Origin: Photorhabdus namnaonensis
GTDB lineage: Bacteria > Pseudomonadota > Gammaproteobacteria > Enterobacterales > Enterobacteriaceae
Assembly (NCBI RefSeq): GCF_001684335.1
Contig: NZ_LOIC01000018.1
Location: 316,638 to 380,637 of the forward strand
Length of the DNA: 64,000 nt
Reading direction: 5' to 3'
The stretch's first letter is position 1. Every line of letters begins with the position of its first letter. The notes under the pieces were generated by a model. It did no database searches. It was given only the letters and a program-made list of their open reading frames with translations, and was not told the origin of the DNA. Shown in pieces: positions 27,573-37,454 of this stretch. A program made the position numbers and the translations under genes.

Positions 27573-28007
27573 TCAAAGTTGGACTTTTTTTTGTTGTTTT
27601 CTCATTTGATGTAACGATATAACGCAACTGGCTTCCAGCTCAAACCAGCCGGGCGCCACCTCGCTCGCGCCTGTCCAGCGGTGGTAAAACCGGGCTAAAC
27701 GCTCATCATTAAGGGGAGAGTCAACCAAAGTATTAACTTGACCATAAAGCCGGCTACCCGGCCCAAGCACAGCCATCGTCGCTGCCGCCAACAGATAAAG
27801 AGGCGCAAATGGATTAGCAAGCCCTCGGCGCTGCCGGGTACGGCGTAACATCACGATCCAAACTCGCGGCGCATCATAGCGCCAGGCAATTTCACAATCT
27901 TCATACCACACACGCCAACCAAGAGGGATCGCGCTACTTCCCATATAGTGGGGGTGTACCGAATAACCCCGTTCCTCAAACCAAGGAGTAAGTGGATCAT
28001 GGTTCAT
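27573..28007 (-). CDS. lcrR: LcrR/PcrR-like T3SS protein
   Basis: This 144-residue protein starts [21 protein letters not shown] and contains [44 protein letters not shown]. Size and position between lcrD and lcrG are those of LcrR/PcrR, whose exact role is poorly defined. The ATG at 28007 overlaps the lcrD stop as ATGA; an in-frame GTG two codons upstream (28013) is also open. Confidence 0.85.
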   Translation of the reverse strand: MNHDPLTPWFEERGYSVHPHYMGSSAIPLGWRVWYEDCEIAWRYDAPRVWIVMLRRTRQRRGLANPFAPLYLLAAATMAVLGPGSRLYGQVNTLVDSPLNDERLARFYHRWTGASEVAPGWFELEASCVISLHQMRKQQKKVQL

Positions 28008-30121
28008 AGGCACACCCTGCCAAGAGGTTGGATGTTGATCTGTTGAGTCAACTCTTGATACGAGAGCACTGGCAAGCCGTGGTGATCGCCTTCAATTAAC
28101 TTACGAACATAACGACGAATATCCATTGATACGATTAACACTGGCTTATTCTGCATCTGTGTTAAATCGCCCACTGTTTTCTTCATCTGTTCAAGGAAAC
28201 TTTGCGTCACCGCCGGGTCCAACGCTAAGTAGCTACCTGCGCTCGTTTGACGAATACCGCCTCGGATCTGCTCCTCTAACTGCTGATCCAACAGATAGGC
28301 GGGCAGGATATTGTTGCCATTAGCATACTTGTAACAAATGTAACGCTTGAGACTACTACGAATATATTCTGTTAATTGCACTACATCTTTCTCCTTCTGC
28401 CCCCACACCACCATCGCTTCAAGAATCGCGCGTGTATTACGAATGGAGATATCCTCACCGACCAACCGTTGCAATATCTCAGTCATCCGCTGCAATGGAA
28501 TGATGCGCATGGCCTCCTTGACCAATTCACCATAGCTACCCTCCATTTGTTCCAGAAGATAACGGGTTTCCTGCACGCCAATAAAATCTTCGGCATACTC
28601 ACGCAACACATGAGATAAATGCCAAGTGATCACCTGAGACATGGATAAAACCGCCAGCCCGGACTTCGCCAAACGCTCTTGATGTTCTTCAGCTACCCAC
28701 AGGGTAGGCTGATTAGGTAATAGCGGTTCCCCTTCTTCATAAGGAATGGCCAACAATTCCAACTGACTGACCGGTTCCTGCACCAGCAAATGTGATGAAC
28801 GCAACCGACCACGGGCGACAGGCACCTCTTGTAGCTGGATCAGGTACTCCCCCTCCTTCATTCCCTCATTAAAGCGTAAGTGGATACCTGGAAATGGAAC
28901 CCCTAAATCCAAATAGAGGGCGCGCCGTACCCGTATCAATTCATCATTCAGTGAAATAGCTTCCAGCTCAGCCTGTAACCCCGCGTCCACATCAATAAGC
29001 AAAGGAACCGTCATCGCAAATTCCTCTTTCTCACTAAGCTTGCCAGCTTTGGCCTTACTACCGCTTTTGGGTTTAGGTTTGGCTGCCGGAGCGCCTGCTC
29101 CTTGGGCTAACAAACTAGGAAGATCCGCTTCCTGACTGGCGTTGGCTTGTCGCTGGCGTTGGAATAGCAAATAACCGCCACCCGCCACCACCAGTGCAAG
29201 CGTTAAGAAGGTTAATGTAGGAAATCCGGGAATCAGGCCAAATAACACCAATAAAACGCCGCCAATCAGCAGTGCCTTTGGTTGAGCGACAACCTGCTCG
29301 CCGATCTCATTACCCAGATCCGAGGCGTCTTCCGACGAAACCCGGGTAACAATGATACCTGCGGTGATAGCGATCAATAGTGCAGGAACCTGAGAGACCA
29401 TACCATCACCAACGGTCAAAATAGCGTAGAGCTGCAACGCGTCAGCCGCCGACATCCCTTTTTGGGTGACGCCTATGGTTATCCCGCCCAAAATGTTGAC
29501 AAAGATGATGAGGAGACTCGCAATCGCATCACCCTTAACAAACTTCATCGCACCATCCATCGAACCAAACATCTGGCTCTCTTTTTCGATAATGCTGCGC
29601 CTCTCTCTAGCCTCATTGACATCAATAACGCCGGCACGCATATCTCCGTCGATACTCATCTGTTTACCGGGCATGGCATCAAGGGAAAAACGGGCGCTCA
29701 CCTCAGCTACGCGTTCCGAACCCTTAGTTATGACGATAAATTGTACAATGGTGATGATCAGAAAGATCACTATCCCGACAATCAGGTTGCCGCCGACAAC
29801 GAAATCACCGAAGGTATAGACTATCTTACCGGCATCCGCTTGTAGAAGAATCATCCGGGTGGTACTGACGGAAAGCGCCAGACGAAATAGCGTTGTCACC
29901 AGTAAGACCGCAGGAAAAGCGGAAAACTGTAAGGGGGAATTGATATAGACCGCCATCATCATGAGCACAACAGAGATGGTCATATTAATGGCGATCAAAA
30001 TGTCAAGCAGGATAGGCGGAAGCGGCAACACCATCATGAAGACCACAGCTAGCAACAATATTGCCAACATGATGTCCTTACGCTCGCCAATCAGACGCAA
30101 TAACTCAAACCCACGGCTCAT
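28004..30121 (-). CDS. sctV: T3SS export-gate protein LcrD/PcrD (SctV)
   Basis: This 705-residue export-gate subunit has seven to eight membrane helices in residues ~15-330. It carries the FHIPEP-family stretch [30 protein letters not shown] and a large cytoplasmic domain (from residue ~360) that forms a nonameric ring receiving substrates and chaperones. A low-complexity linker ([13 protein letters not shown]) joins the halves. Its ATG overlaps the yscY stop (ATGA). Confidence 0.95.
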   Translation of the reverse strand: MSRGFELLRLIGERKDIMLAILLLAVVFMMVLPLPPILLDILIAINMTISVVLMMMAVYINSPLQFSAFPAVLLVTTLFRLALSVSTTRMILLQADAGKIVYTFGDFVVGGNLIVGIVIFLIITIVQFIVITKGSERVAEVSARFSLDAMPGKQMSIDGDMRAGVIDVNEARERRSIIEKESQMFGSMDGAMKFVKGDAIASLLIIFVNILGGITIGVTQKGMSAADALQLYAILTVGDGMVSQVPALLIAITAGIIVTRVSSEDASDLGNEIGEQVVAQPKALLIGGVLLVLFGLIPGFPTLTFLTLALVVAGGGYLLFQRQRQANASQEADLPSLLAQGAGAPAAKPKPKSGSKAKAGKLSEKEEFAMTVPLLIDVDAGLQAELEAISLNDELIRVRRALYLDLGVPFPGIHLRFNEGMKEGEYLIQLQEVPVARGRLRSSHLLVQEPVSQLELLAIPYEEGEPLLPNQPTLWVAEEHQERLAKSGLAVLSMSQVITWHLSHVLREYAEDFIGVQETRYLLEQMEGSYGELVKEAMRIIPLQRMTEILQRLVGEDISIRNTRAILEAMVVWGQKEKDVVQLTEYIRSSLKRYICYKYANGNNILPAYLLDQQLEEQIRGGIRQTSAGSYLALDPAVTQSFLEQMKKTVGDLTQMQNKPVLIVSMDIRRYVRKLIEGDHHGLPVLSYQELTQQINIQPLGRVCL

Positions 30122-30453
30122 AATTGCGCCCCTTGAGCGAGATAACGTTGATAAGCACTGCGCGCTTCTTCCAGGTTCCCCTCCTGTTGACAGGCGCGGC
30201 TAACACAAAGCCAGAGAGCGGCGCTTTGTTCGCCCTGTTCTTGTAAAAGAGCGCAATGTTCTTTTGCTGCGCTCCCCTCTTGCAGTTTAAGTAATGAAAC
30301 CACCAAGGCGCGACGCCCTTCCTGATGTTCTGGATGCAAAGCCAGTAATGCATCCAATAAAATACGCGCTCGGTCAGGATGACCGTATTGAAGTTGGAGC
30401 CAGCCGAGCAGCAACAGGGCGCTCTGCTGTTTAGCACTGAGAGTCATGGTCAT
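30118..30453 (-). CDS. sctY: YscY/Pcr4-like T3SS chaperone
   Basis: This 111-residue TPR-like chaperone ([45 protein letters not shown]) corresponds to YscY, partner of YscX; both bind SctV and are needed for early substrate export. Start overlaps the yscX stop (ATGA). Confidence 0.88.
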   Translation of the reverse strand: MTMTLSAKQQSALLLLGWLQLQYGHPDRARILLDALLALHPEHQEGRRALVVSLLKLQEGSAAKEHCALLQEQGEQSAALWLCVSRACQQEGNLEEARSAYQRYLAQGAQL

Positions 30454-30815
30454 ACCTTGTGCAACAGGTGCAGAGCCATCTGCAACAACTGTTCATCTTG
30501 ATTCATTTTTTCCAACAGGGAGACAGCATGCTGTACCCTGACGTCATCATCTTGTTGCAAAATTGTACGCAAACCACTCACCGCCTGACGGAAATCATGT
30601 GGGCGCAACAGAGAGTGAAACCCATCTTGCGGGCAAGCAAAAGCCAACAAAGCCTGATCAGCCTTGTTAGCGGGATAAAGACGTGCAGAGTGAGTCTCAA
30701 CGGATTGACCATCGGGCAATAACGCGTAGCGATCAGGTAAACTAACCCCTATCTCTTCCCGACTGATCGCCGTTAGTTGTTCAATTCCTATGTGGGCGGC
30801 AGCGATTTTGCTCAC
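30450..30815 (-). CDS. sctX: YscX/Pcr3-like T3SS secreted component
   Basis: This 121-residue protein (IGIEQLTAISREEIGVSLPDRYALLPDG, then a helical end [18 protein letters not shown]) matches YscX in size and order. It is exported early and forms a complex with YscY and SctV. The start codon is GTG, overlapping the sycN stop as GTGA. Confidence 0.88.
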   Translation of the reverse strand: MSKIAAAHIGIEQLTAISREEIGVSLPDRYALLPDGQSVETHSARLYPANKADQALLAFACPQDGFHSLLRPHDFRQAVSGLRTILQQDDDVRVQHAVSLLEKMNQDEQLLQMALHLLHKV

Positions 30816-31183
30816 GAAGCGAGCACCTCTCGCTGTATTCTTAACAAAGAGCGAAATGCCTGATGCAGCAAAGGCAAAGTTATATCGCGTTCATCTAGTG
30901 TCACAAACAATAACAGGCGATCTTCCCCCAACCAGCCGCAACGCAAGGGCAGTTCTGGCCCCTGACCACTGAAAGTGAGTAACATCGCCTTAACCATGAC
31001 CTCTTTTCCCTGATGCCAGGGAATTTCGCGGGCCAGCCAAAGTGTTAACGCGCCACCATAACGCTCAATCTGTAACGTACCAGAATACTCAAAATCGATT
31101 TGGATCAAGGGGCTAGAAACATCAGACATCTCCATACCCAAATCCTGACAAAACTGGAGTAACTGTGGCTCTATCCAGTTCAT
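30812..31183 (-). CDS. sycN: SycN/Pcr2-like chaperone
   Basis: This 123-residue class I chaperone-type protein starts MNWIEPQLLQFCQDLGM. It matches SycN, which with YscB binds the gatekeeper YopN. An upstream frame extension to 31204 exists, but the ATG at 31183 forms the ATGA overlap with tyeA seen throughout this operon and gives the standard length. Confidence 0.88.
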   Translation of the reverse strand: MNWIEPQLLQFCQDLGMEMSDVSSPLIQIDFEYSGTLQIERYGGALTLWLAREIPWHQGKEVMVKAMLLTFSGQGPELPLRCGWLGEDRLLLFVTLDERDITLPLLHQAFRSLLRIQREVLAS

Positions 31184-31467
31184 GATGTTCCCTCTCCCGA
31201 CCACAATTCGTCTTCTTCTCTCTCAATTGCTGTATCCAGCGCCAATTGACAAGCATTAAGCAAATTTTGACGCTGTTCTTCATCACTGAACACTTCTACC
31301 GGAATTAAGCGAATCAATCGCTTCAACTCCCGGTAGAAATGAATTTGAGTTTGGCTATCCTGCAATCCCAAAGCATGACCGAGCATTTCAACATCCCGCA
31401 CATTGGCCCAACGTTTCTCAACCAGAGAAACGACATCTCCCATAAGGTCAGAAGGCCCGTATGCCAT
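31180..31467 (-). CDS. tyeA: TyeA/Pcr1-like gatekeeper partner
   Basis: This 95-residue helical protein (DLMGDVVSLVEKRWANVRDVEMLGHALGL, REEDELWSGEG end) matches TyeA, which binds the C-terminus of YopN and helps block effector release. It overlaps the yopN end by 20 bases in another frame; in some systems the two are fused. Confidence 0.9.
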   Translation of the reverse strand: MAYGPSDLMGDVVSLVEKRWANVRDVEMLGHALGLQDSQTQIHFYRELKRLIRLIPVEVFSDEEQRQNLLNACQLALDTAIEREEDELWSGEGTS

Positions 31468-32320
31468 GACTTTCCCCCTCTATCACGCTTTTCCATAACT
31501 GCTCAACCTGAACCGACAAGCTGTTAAGCAGACGGAGTTTATGCATGTCACTCATCACACGTTCCAGCTTAATCGGATCAAGTTGCCGCTGTTGGCTGTC
31601 CAAATCAGCGCTCAACGCTTTCATGATGAATCCTGTTACTTCCATCAGGGAGCTACTCTTGAAATTGGCTTGAATATCCCGCCAGGCAGCCGACAACCCT
31701 TGATAATCCATCACTGCATCACGATAGATGTTGCGCAACGCTTGCAAGTTGCCAACCCCATTTCTCGCTGCTGTCGTGGCATCAGGCGTAATGCGGGCTC
31801 CCAACTCGATAGCAATCCCTTGCTCTTGCGCTAAACGAGACAATTCCTGGTCAATCAATGTCAATATGGCATGTGCCTCTGGCCTGCCAGCCAGCGCGTC
31901 ACGGGCCTGACTCAGCGCATAGAATTGCTCACTCACCTCGCCAGAGAAACTTTCCAAATAAGCCTGTAATTGGGCAATATTCGTCAGTTGAGCGCTATTT
32001 AAGTGAGAGATCAATGCCTTGACCTTTTGTTGACGCTCCAAATCCGGCACCTTCTGCAAATATTCGCCCACCAGCGCCTCAATTTCTCGTACCCTGGCAT
32101 GCCCATCGCTAACTTTACGCTTGGAGAGCGGCATATCTTTGCGCTCCGAAAATGCAAAGGTCAGCTCTTCAGCCGCATCAGCAAAAGATTGGGATGCCGA
32201 TACCAGCACGACTTTCTCTCCCTGAAACTGACCAACCTTAGCCTGCTCTTGTTGTGCGGTAACCCCGGTACCCGGTTCTGATAAAGTTATCGAATGAAGA
32301 TGATTCTGGATAATATCCAT
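31448..32320 (-). CDS. sctW: T3SS gatekeeper YopN/PopN (SctW)
   Basis: This 290-residue gatekeeper has a secretion signal/chaperone-binding N-terminus (residues 1-75) and the HrpJ/YopN domain (residues ~75-270: LPLSKRKVSDGHARVREIEALVGEYLQKVPD, LTLIDQELSRLAQEQG). It plugs the channel with TyeA, SycN and YscB until host contact. It is first in the minus-strand operon and has its own ExsA-type promoter. Confidence 0.9.
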   Translation of the reverse strand: MDIIQNHLHSITLSEPGTGVTAQQEQAKVGQFQGEKVVLVSASQSFADAAEELTFAFSERKDMPLSKRKVSDGHARVREIEALVGEYLQKVPDLERQQKVKALISHLNSAQLTNIAQLQAYLESFSGEVSEQFYALSQARDALAGRPEAHAILTLIDQELSRLAQEQGIAIELGARITPDATTAARNGVGNLQALRNIYRDAVMDYQGLSAAWRDIQANFKSSSLMEVTGFIMKALSADLDSQQRQLDPIKLERVMSDMHKLRLLNSLSVQVEQLWKSVIEGESHGIRAF

Positions 32321-32357
32321 AGTCTACCTTGTCATATCAGAGTTAATAATGAACGAA

Positions 32358-32410
32358 TTATAAAGATACCGTCCCAGTGCCTATGCCAAAATCAGCCGTG
32401 AATTTTTAGC
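32358..32410 (-). promoter_or_regulatory. ExsA-type promoter of the yopN operon
   Basis: On the minus strand: CTAAAAA, 13 bp, TTGGCA, 21 bp, TATAAT, then a ~35-base leader to the yopN ATG. Box-to-hexamer and hexamer spacings equal those found before yscN, exsC and exsD. The -10 is a perfect TATAAT. Coordinates are accurate to a few bases. Confidence 0.65.
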
Positions 32411-32545
32411 AAAATCCGCCGTAACCCAAGGCAGAGCCCCATTGATCTAATGTAAAGCGCACCAAATATGAACAATACGCCGTGAATAAAATTAGGAAAT
32501 CTCATCGATAAAGCAGGGAATGTCCAAACAAACTCCAACCATTTT

Positions 32546-32598
32546 CTAAAAACTCCCGACTCAGGTTGCAATCCCTCCCCTTCTCCCTTCTTTATAGT
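32546..32598 (+). promoter_or_regulatory. ExsA-type promoter of the yscN-U operon
   Basis: CTAAAAA (32546-32552), 13 bp, TTGCAA (32566-32571), 21 bp, TATAGT (32593-32598), 29 bases ahead of the yscN ATG. The layout matches the other three ExsA-type sites of the locus. An 85-codon minus-strand frame across this region (32392-32649) is not taken as a gene because it covers both divergent promoters. Confidence 0.65.
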
Positions 32599-32626
32599 AT
32601 TCGCAGCAGAGGTTATATAAACGATC

Positions 32627-33949
32627 ATGAAGCTTTCCCTTGACCACATTCCCGGCCAAATGCGCCACGCTATTAATGAATGCCGACTAATTCAGATTCG
32701 CGGCAGGGTTACTCAGGTCACGGGTACACTACTTAAAGCCGTCATTCCTGGTGTGCGGATAGGTGAACTTTGTCACTTACGCAATCCTGACAACACGCTG
32801 TCGCTTTTGGCGGAGGTGATTGGATTCCAACAACATCAAGCGCTGTTGACGCCACTTGGTGAAATGTTTGGTATCTCTTCAAATACCGAAGTCAGTCCAA
32901 CCGGAGCCATGCACCAAGTTGGCGTGGGTGATTACCTGTTAGGACAAGTCCTTGATGGGCTAGGTAATCCGTTTTCCGGCGGCCAATTGCCGGAGCCACA
33001 AGCGTGGTATCCCGTTTATCGGGATGCGCCGGCTCCCATGAGCCGTAAACGGATTGAACACCCGCTTTCACTCGGCGTACGCGCTATTGATGGCTTACTC
33101 ACTTGCGGTGAAGGTCAACGTATGGGGATTTTCGCCGCGGCTGGCGGCGGAAAAAGTACACTGCTATCTACGTTGATTCGTAGCGCCGAAGTTGATGTTA
33201 CCGTGCTGGCGCTCATCGGCGAGCGTGGCCGTGAAGTACGGGAATTCATCGAATCGGATCTCGGTGAAGAGGGACTAAAACGTTCCGTGCTAGTGGTCGC
33301 GACCTCAGATCGCCCGGCAATGGAGCGAGCTAAAGCAGGGTTTGTCGCCACATCAATCGCCGAATATTTTCGTGATCAAGGTAAACGTGTACTGCTATTG
33401 ATGGATTCTGTGACCCGTTTCGCCCGAGCACAACGAGAAATAGGTTTAGCTGCCGGTGAACCACCAACCCGGCGTGGTTATCCTCCGTCCGTGTTCGCGG
33501 CTTTGCCACGATTAATGGAGCGTGCTGGTCAATCCGACAAAGGTTCGATTACCGCCCTCTATACCGTATTGGTGGAAGGCGACGACATGACAGAACCCGT
33601 AGCGGATGAAACCCGATCCATCCTTGATGGTCACATTATTTTGTCACGCAAACTGGCCGCGGCTAATCACTATCCTGCCATCGATGTATTACGTTCCGCT
33701 AGTCGAGTGATGAATCAAATCATCACCCCTGAACATCAAGCTCAGGCAGGTTTGTTACGCAACTGGTTAGCTAAATATGAAGAAGTGGAGCTTTTGTTGC
33801 AGATTGGAGAGTACCAGAAGGGACAAGATTCCGTTGCCGATAACGCCATTGCACGCATTGAAGCAATACGTAATTGGTTACGCCAAGGCACTCATGAGCC
33901 AAGCGATTTACCGCAAACTTTAGCGTTATTGCAACAGATAACAAGATAA
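32627..33949 (+). CDS. sctN: T3SS ATPase YscN (SctN)
   Basis: This 440-residue hexameric ATPase sits at the cytoplasmic base of the injectisome and releases chaperones and unfolds cargo. It has Walker A in [19 protein letters not shown] (residues ~165-183), [13 protein letters not shown], Walker [19 protein letters not shown], and the family stretch [25 protein letters not shown]. Length and motifs are standard. It is first of yscN-O-P-Q-R-S-T-U. Confidence 0.97.
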   Translation: MKLSLDHIPGQMRHAINECRLIQIRGRVTQVTGTLLKAVIPGVRIGELCHLRNPDNTLSLLAEVIGFQQHQALLTPLGEMFGISSNTEVSPTGAMHQVGVGDYLLGQVLDGLGNPFSGGQLPEPQAWYPVYRDAPAPMSRKRIEHPLSLGVRAIDGLLTCGEGQRMGIFAAAGGGKSTLLSTLIRSAEVDVTVLALIGERGREVREFIESDLGEEGLKRSVLVVATSDRPAMERAKAGFVATSIAEYFRDQGKRVLLLMDSVTRFARAQREIGLAAGEPPTRRGYPPSVFAALPRLMERAGQSDKGSITALYTVLVEGDDMTEPVADETRSILDGHIILSRKLAAANHYPAIDVLRSASRVMNQIITPEHQAQAGLLRNWLAKYEEVELLLQIGEYQKGQDSVADNAIARIEAIRNWLRQGTHEPSDLPQTLALLQQITR

Positions 33950-34410
33950 TGATTAGCCGTTTACAACGCATAAAAGCCTTACGAGTCGAACGCGCTGAAA
34001 AACATTTTTCACTGCAACAAATGAAACTGCAAACAGCCCGTCAAAACCATCAACAGGCTTTGCAAACCTTGCAAGATTACGGTCAATGGCGAATAGAAGA
34101 GGAACAGCAGCTTTTCGCACTGTGTCAAGGCAAACCTATTGACCGTAAAGGTCTTGAACGCTGGCAACAACAAATTGCCCTGTTGCGCGAAAATGAAGCG
34201 CAACTGGAAAAGCAATTGGCTGAAATGAAAGAAAAAACGGAGCTGGAACTCCGTCAATTACAAGAGTGTCAGCGTGTATTGCACCACGCACGCCAGCAGC
34301 AAGAAAAATTTAATGAATTGGGTCGTCAGCAACAAGAGGCGATCCGTGCCCAAGGTGAATACCAGGAAGAGCTGGAACAAGAAGAGTTCCATTGCCAAGA
34401 AAGAGTGTAA
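33949..34410 (+). CDS. sctO: T3SS stalk protein YscO (SctO)
   Basis: This 153-residue, almost wholly coiled-coil protein (HQQALQTLQDYGQWRIEEEQQLF, LRENEAQLEKQLAEMKEKTELEL) is the stalk linking the ATPase to the export gate. Its ATG overlaps the yscN TAA (TAATG), so translation is probably coupled. Confidence 0.9.
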   Translation: MISRLQRIKALRVERAEKHFSLQQMKLQTARQNHQQALQTLQDYGQWRIEEEQQLFALCQGKPIDRKGLERWQQQIALLRENEAQLEKQLAEMKEKTELELRQLQECQRVLHHARQQQEKFNELGRQQQEAIRAQGEYQEELEQEEFHCQERV

Positions 34411-34421
34411 AACAGAAGAGT

Positions 34422-35609
34422 ATGAACCCACTGACAGCTATCGGCAAAGGTGTCTCCTCCCTCCCAACGTCGTCTCCCGCAGAGGCAGACGCCGATTTGC
34501 AACGCCGTTTCGAGCAAGCTATCACCTCTCACACCGCCAACACGCGCCAATCAACCACACGGCGAACGGAACAGCAGTTAGCTAATACGACGGCAAACAA
34601 TAAAACAGCGGATCAACACGCCACATATGATTCAGATGAGGAGCACCCCACATCCGTCCTCCCTCAACCGGCAATTCTGGCAATTGATGATCCACGCAGA
34701 CAAGCCCTGCCATTGTCAGATCATGACATACCGACGTTGCCTCAAAATCAGAAAAAAAGCTTATCAGCTTCGGTTCATCACCTTAGTGAGATCGCTAACG
34801 AAATAAAGGCGTCTCTGTCAGCGCCTGGAATCCCAGCACGTCAGCCAAACCTGAACGTCTTGTCTGATTCTGGCCTGAAACCAGTTGATATCACTGTGAC
34901 TGCTTATCCTGACACTGCCGCTATTCCTGTACTGCAAGACGCAAACGATGAACTGGCATATCATGCAGTGATGCAGACAACATCGGGCCGATCCCTATCT
35001 CAGCCAGACACACCACACAGTGTCACTTCTCACCAACAGACAGATCCGACTTTACCTATACCACCTGCTCGCTATTCCAACGAAAACATCATCACGGAAA
35101 AAAAAGCGTTGGATGAAATCGAGACCTACCATTTGTTGGCATCAAAGCCAAAAGAGTCTGACTCTCAATCCTCTTACTCTGGCGGATCAGATGGGAAAAC
35201 CCCTTTCTTGCCGCAAACACCACTTCTGCCAGGGGAACGCATCCTCGCCACGATGCAAGCAACTTCAACCATATCTCCCCTTTTGGAAGCATTGATCGAC
35301 AAACTGAGTGTGGAGATCAGTATCGAACTCACACAACAACAGCGTCCGGCAACATTACATTTGACACTTCCTAGCCTGGGGGCGCTTGAGATCCAACTCA
35401 CTAATGAGCATGGCAAACTTCAAATAGAGATTTTGGCGAATCCCGCAGCTCAACAACTCCTGAAACAGGCACGTTTTGAACTGATTGAACGTTTACAACT
35501 TCTTTACCCAACACAAACTGTTGAACTCTCCCTTCCGCCTCAAACGGATAGTGAACACGGATCGCGTCAACGTCGCAGCGTATATGAAGAATGGAAAAAA
35601 GATGCATGA
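34422..35609 (+). CDS. sctP: Needle-length ruler YscP (SctP)
   Basis: This ~395-residue protein has a long, Pro/Ser/Thr-rich, low-order middle (residues ~20-270) and a folded C-terminal T3S4-type domain (residues ~285-375: LLEALIDKLSVEISIELTQQQRPATLHLTLPSLGALEIQL, ERLQLLYPTQTVELSL). It measures needle length and switches substrate class. The ATG at 34422 is used; an in-frame TTG ten codons earlier overlaps yscO but is less likely. Confidence 0.88.
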   Translation: MNPLTAIGKGVSSLPTSSPAEADADLQRRFEQAITSHTANTRQSTTRRTEQQLANTTANNKTADQHATYDSDEEHPTSVLPQPAILAIDDPRRQALPLSDHDIPTLPQNQKKSLSASVHHLSEIANEIKASLSAPGIPARQPNLNVLSDSGLKPVDITVTAYPDTAAIPVLQDANDELAYHAVMQTTSGRSLSQPDTPHSVTSHQQTDPTLPIPPARYSNENIITEKKALDEIETYHLLASKPKESDSQSSYSGGSDGKTPFLPQTPLLPGERILATMQATSTISPLLEALIDKLSVEISIELTQQQRPATLHLTLPSLGALEIQLTNEHGKLQIEILANPAAQQLLKQARFELIERLQLLYPTQTVELSLPPQTDSEHGSRQRRSVYEEWKKDA

Positions 35610-36535
35610 ATGACCTAACCCTATCCAAAGTTTCATTAAAAGAATTAACGCTGCATCAGACCCTGAATCGCCACCAGCAACAATTTAGTTGGGATAATAA
35701 CCATCTCTCGCTGGATGTGGCCGCCCCTCCCCAGACGTTGGACAAGGTACTGATCGCCCATTGGCAGGGACAAACTTTTTCCTTTTACTGCCATGCCGCG
35801 GAACTAGCATTGTGGCTCGCTCCTGATCTACAACAAGCGGATCTCACCTCGCTCCCTCAAGATCTGCTGCTGGCGCTGCTGGAATATCAGAGCAAAGTGC
35901 TACCCACGCTGTCATGGTCAGCACTGCGTACCACGTCAGAACGCCCTTTGTCAGCTTGCTTGCAACTACGTCTTGAACGGCCGGGGGCCACATTGCCGCT
36001 CTGGTTACCAGAGCCATCCCCTTTAATTGCTATATTGCCAGAACGTCAACCTGCCGAGCGCCTGTCTATTCCATTACGACTTTCTCTGCAATGGGGAACA
36101 ATAACCCTGACTTTAGATGCGTTTCGCACCCTGGAATCAGGGGATGTGCTGCTACTGCCCCTACAGCAACAACCAGACGCCCCTTTATTAGCGTATCTAG
36201 AAGGACGCCCTTGGGCCTACTTTAAATCCCATGACCATAAACTGGAGTTAATCACTATGCACACCCCCTCCTCTGACAATTCTGACGACACTCTGCCAGT
36301 AACGGACTTAAACGACCTGGAAGTTCATGTTAGTTTCGAAGTGGGTCGTCAGACCTTGGATCTACAGACGCTCACCAGCCTGCAACCCGGTTCATTACTC
36401 GATCTTGGCGTTCCCTCAGACGGTGTAGTACGTATTCTTGTCAATCAGAAATACCTGGGTTCAGGGCGGTTAGTCGATATTGAGGGGCGTCTGGGAGTAA
36501 GAGTCGAACATCTCTCCGTGGAGAAACAATCATGA
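35606..36535 (+). CDS. sctQ: C-ring / sorting-platform protein YscQ (SctQ)
   Basis: This 309-residue protein ends in two SpoA-like parts: PLRLSLQWGTITLTLDAFRTLESGDVLLLP (residues ~155-185) and DLEVHVSFEVGRQTLDLQTLTSLQPGSLLDLG with GRLVDIEGRLGVRVEHL. It forms the cytoplasmic sorting platform. Start ATG overlaps the yscP stop (ATGA). An internal start for a shorter SctQ-C product is known in the family; a candidate is the ATG near 36258. Confidence 0.9.
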   Translation: MNDLTLSKVSLKELTLHQTLNRHQQQFSWDNNHLSLDVAAPPQTLDKVLIAHWQGQTFSFYCHAAELALWLAPDLQQADLTSLPQDLLLALLEYQSKVLPTLSWSALRTTSERPLSACLQLRLERPGATLPLWLPEPSPLIAILPERQPAERLSIPLRLSLQWGTITLTLDAFRTLESGDVLLLPLQQQPDAPLLAYLEGRPWAYFKSHDHKLELITMHTPSSDNSDDTLPVTDLNDLEVHVSFEVGRQTLDLQTLTSLQPGSLLDLGVPSDGVVRILVNQKYLGSGRLVDIEGRLGVRVEHLSVEKQS

Positions 36536-37185
36536 TCCAGTTACCAAACGAATTGGATCTCATCATCGGTCTGGCTTTGCTGGCTTTGCTTCCCTTTATC
36601 GCGGTGATGGCGACCTCTTTCCTCAAACTGGCTGTGGTATTTTCCTTACTGCGCAACGCGTTGGGCGTACAGCAGATCCCACCTAACATGGCAATGTACG
36701 GATTGGCGATTATCCTCACTATCTATGTGATGGCTCCGGTGGGTTTCGCCACTCAAGATTACCTGCGTCAAAATGAAGTTTCATTCAGCAACTCACAATC
36801 AGTAAAGAAATTTGTGGAAGAGGGCCTGACGCCTTACCGAAACTTTCTTAAACAGCATATCAAGCCCAGTGAACGCACTTTTTTTATCGACAGTACCCGA
36901 CAAATTTGGCCAAGCCAGTATGCAGACCGGCTAGAACCAGACAGCCTGTTGATACTGTTACCCGCCTTTACCGTCAGTGAATTAACCCGAGCTTTTGAAA
37001 TCGGGTTTCTGCTTTATCTGCCGTTCATTGCAATCGATCTCATTATTTCTAACATTCTACTCGCAATGGGGATGATGATGGTTTCGCCAATGACTATCTC
37101 TCTTCCTTTCAAGTTACTGTTATTTGTCCTGCTTGATGGCTGGACACGCCTGACACACGGCCTTGTTATCAGTTACGGAGATTGA
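36532..37185 (+). CDS. sctR: T3SS export apparatus YscR (SctR)
   Basis: This 217-residue membrane protein has four helices and the FliP/YscR signatures: PFIAVMATSFLKLAVVFSLLRNALGVQQIPPNMA, PAFTVSELTRAFEIGFLLYLPFIAIDLIISNILLAMGMMMVSP. It forms the core of the export gate with SctS and SctT. It starts as ATGA on the yscQ stop. Confidence 0.96.
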   Translation: MIQLPNELDLIIGLALLALLPFIAVMATSFLKLAVVFSLLRNALGVQQIPPNMAMYGLAIILTIYVMAPVGFATQDYLRQNEVSFSNSQSVKKFVEEGLTPYRNFLKQHIKPSERTFFIDSTRQIWPSQYADRLEPDSLLILLPAFTVSELTRAFEIGFLLYLPFIAIDLIISNILLAMGMMMVSPMTISLPFKLLLFVLLDGWTRLTHGLVISYGD

Positions 37186-37187
37186 AT

Positions 37188-37454
37188 ATGAGTAATGCCG
37201 ATATTTTGCATTTCACCAGCCAATCGCTCTGGTTAGTGTTAATCCTTTCCCTGCCTCCGGTACTCATGGCTGCGGCAGTGGGGACATTAGTCTCGCTAAT
37301 CCAAGCACTCACCCAAATACAAGAACAAACATTGGGTTTTGTGATTAAATTAATCGCAGTCGTTATTACCTTGTTCGCGACAGCAACCTGGCTTGGCAAC
37401 GAACTTTATAGCTTTGCCAACATGACCTTTCTTAAGGTGCCGCTGATCAAATGA
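37188..37454 (+). CDS. sctS: T3SS export apparatus YscS (SctS)
   Basis: This 88-residue protein has two helices (LWLVLILSLPPVLMAAAVGTLVSLIQALTQIQEQTLGF, LIAVVITLFATATWLG), the FliQ/YscS hallmark. GGAG seven bases before the ATG at 37188 supports this start and the usual length. Confidence 0.95.
   Translation: MSNADILHFTSQSLWLVLILSLPPVLMAAAVGTLVSLIQALTQIQEQTLGFVIKLIAVVITLFATATWLGNELYSFANMTFLKVPLIK

Noticed and set aside
27540-27580. Possible ExsA-type promoter before lcrG (TTGACA, 21 bp, TATTAT)
   Set aside because: The spacing fits, but the -10 ends only 11 bases before the ATG, so the AGGAG ribosome site would lie upstream of the transcript start; the A-rich box is also off.
32392-32649. 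85-codon minus-strand frame between yopN and yscN
   Set aside because: It spans both divergent ExsA-type promoters and has no ribosome site or known motif.
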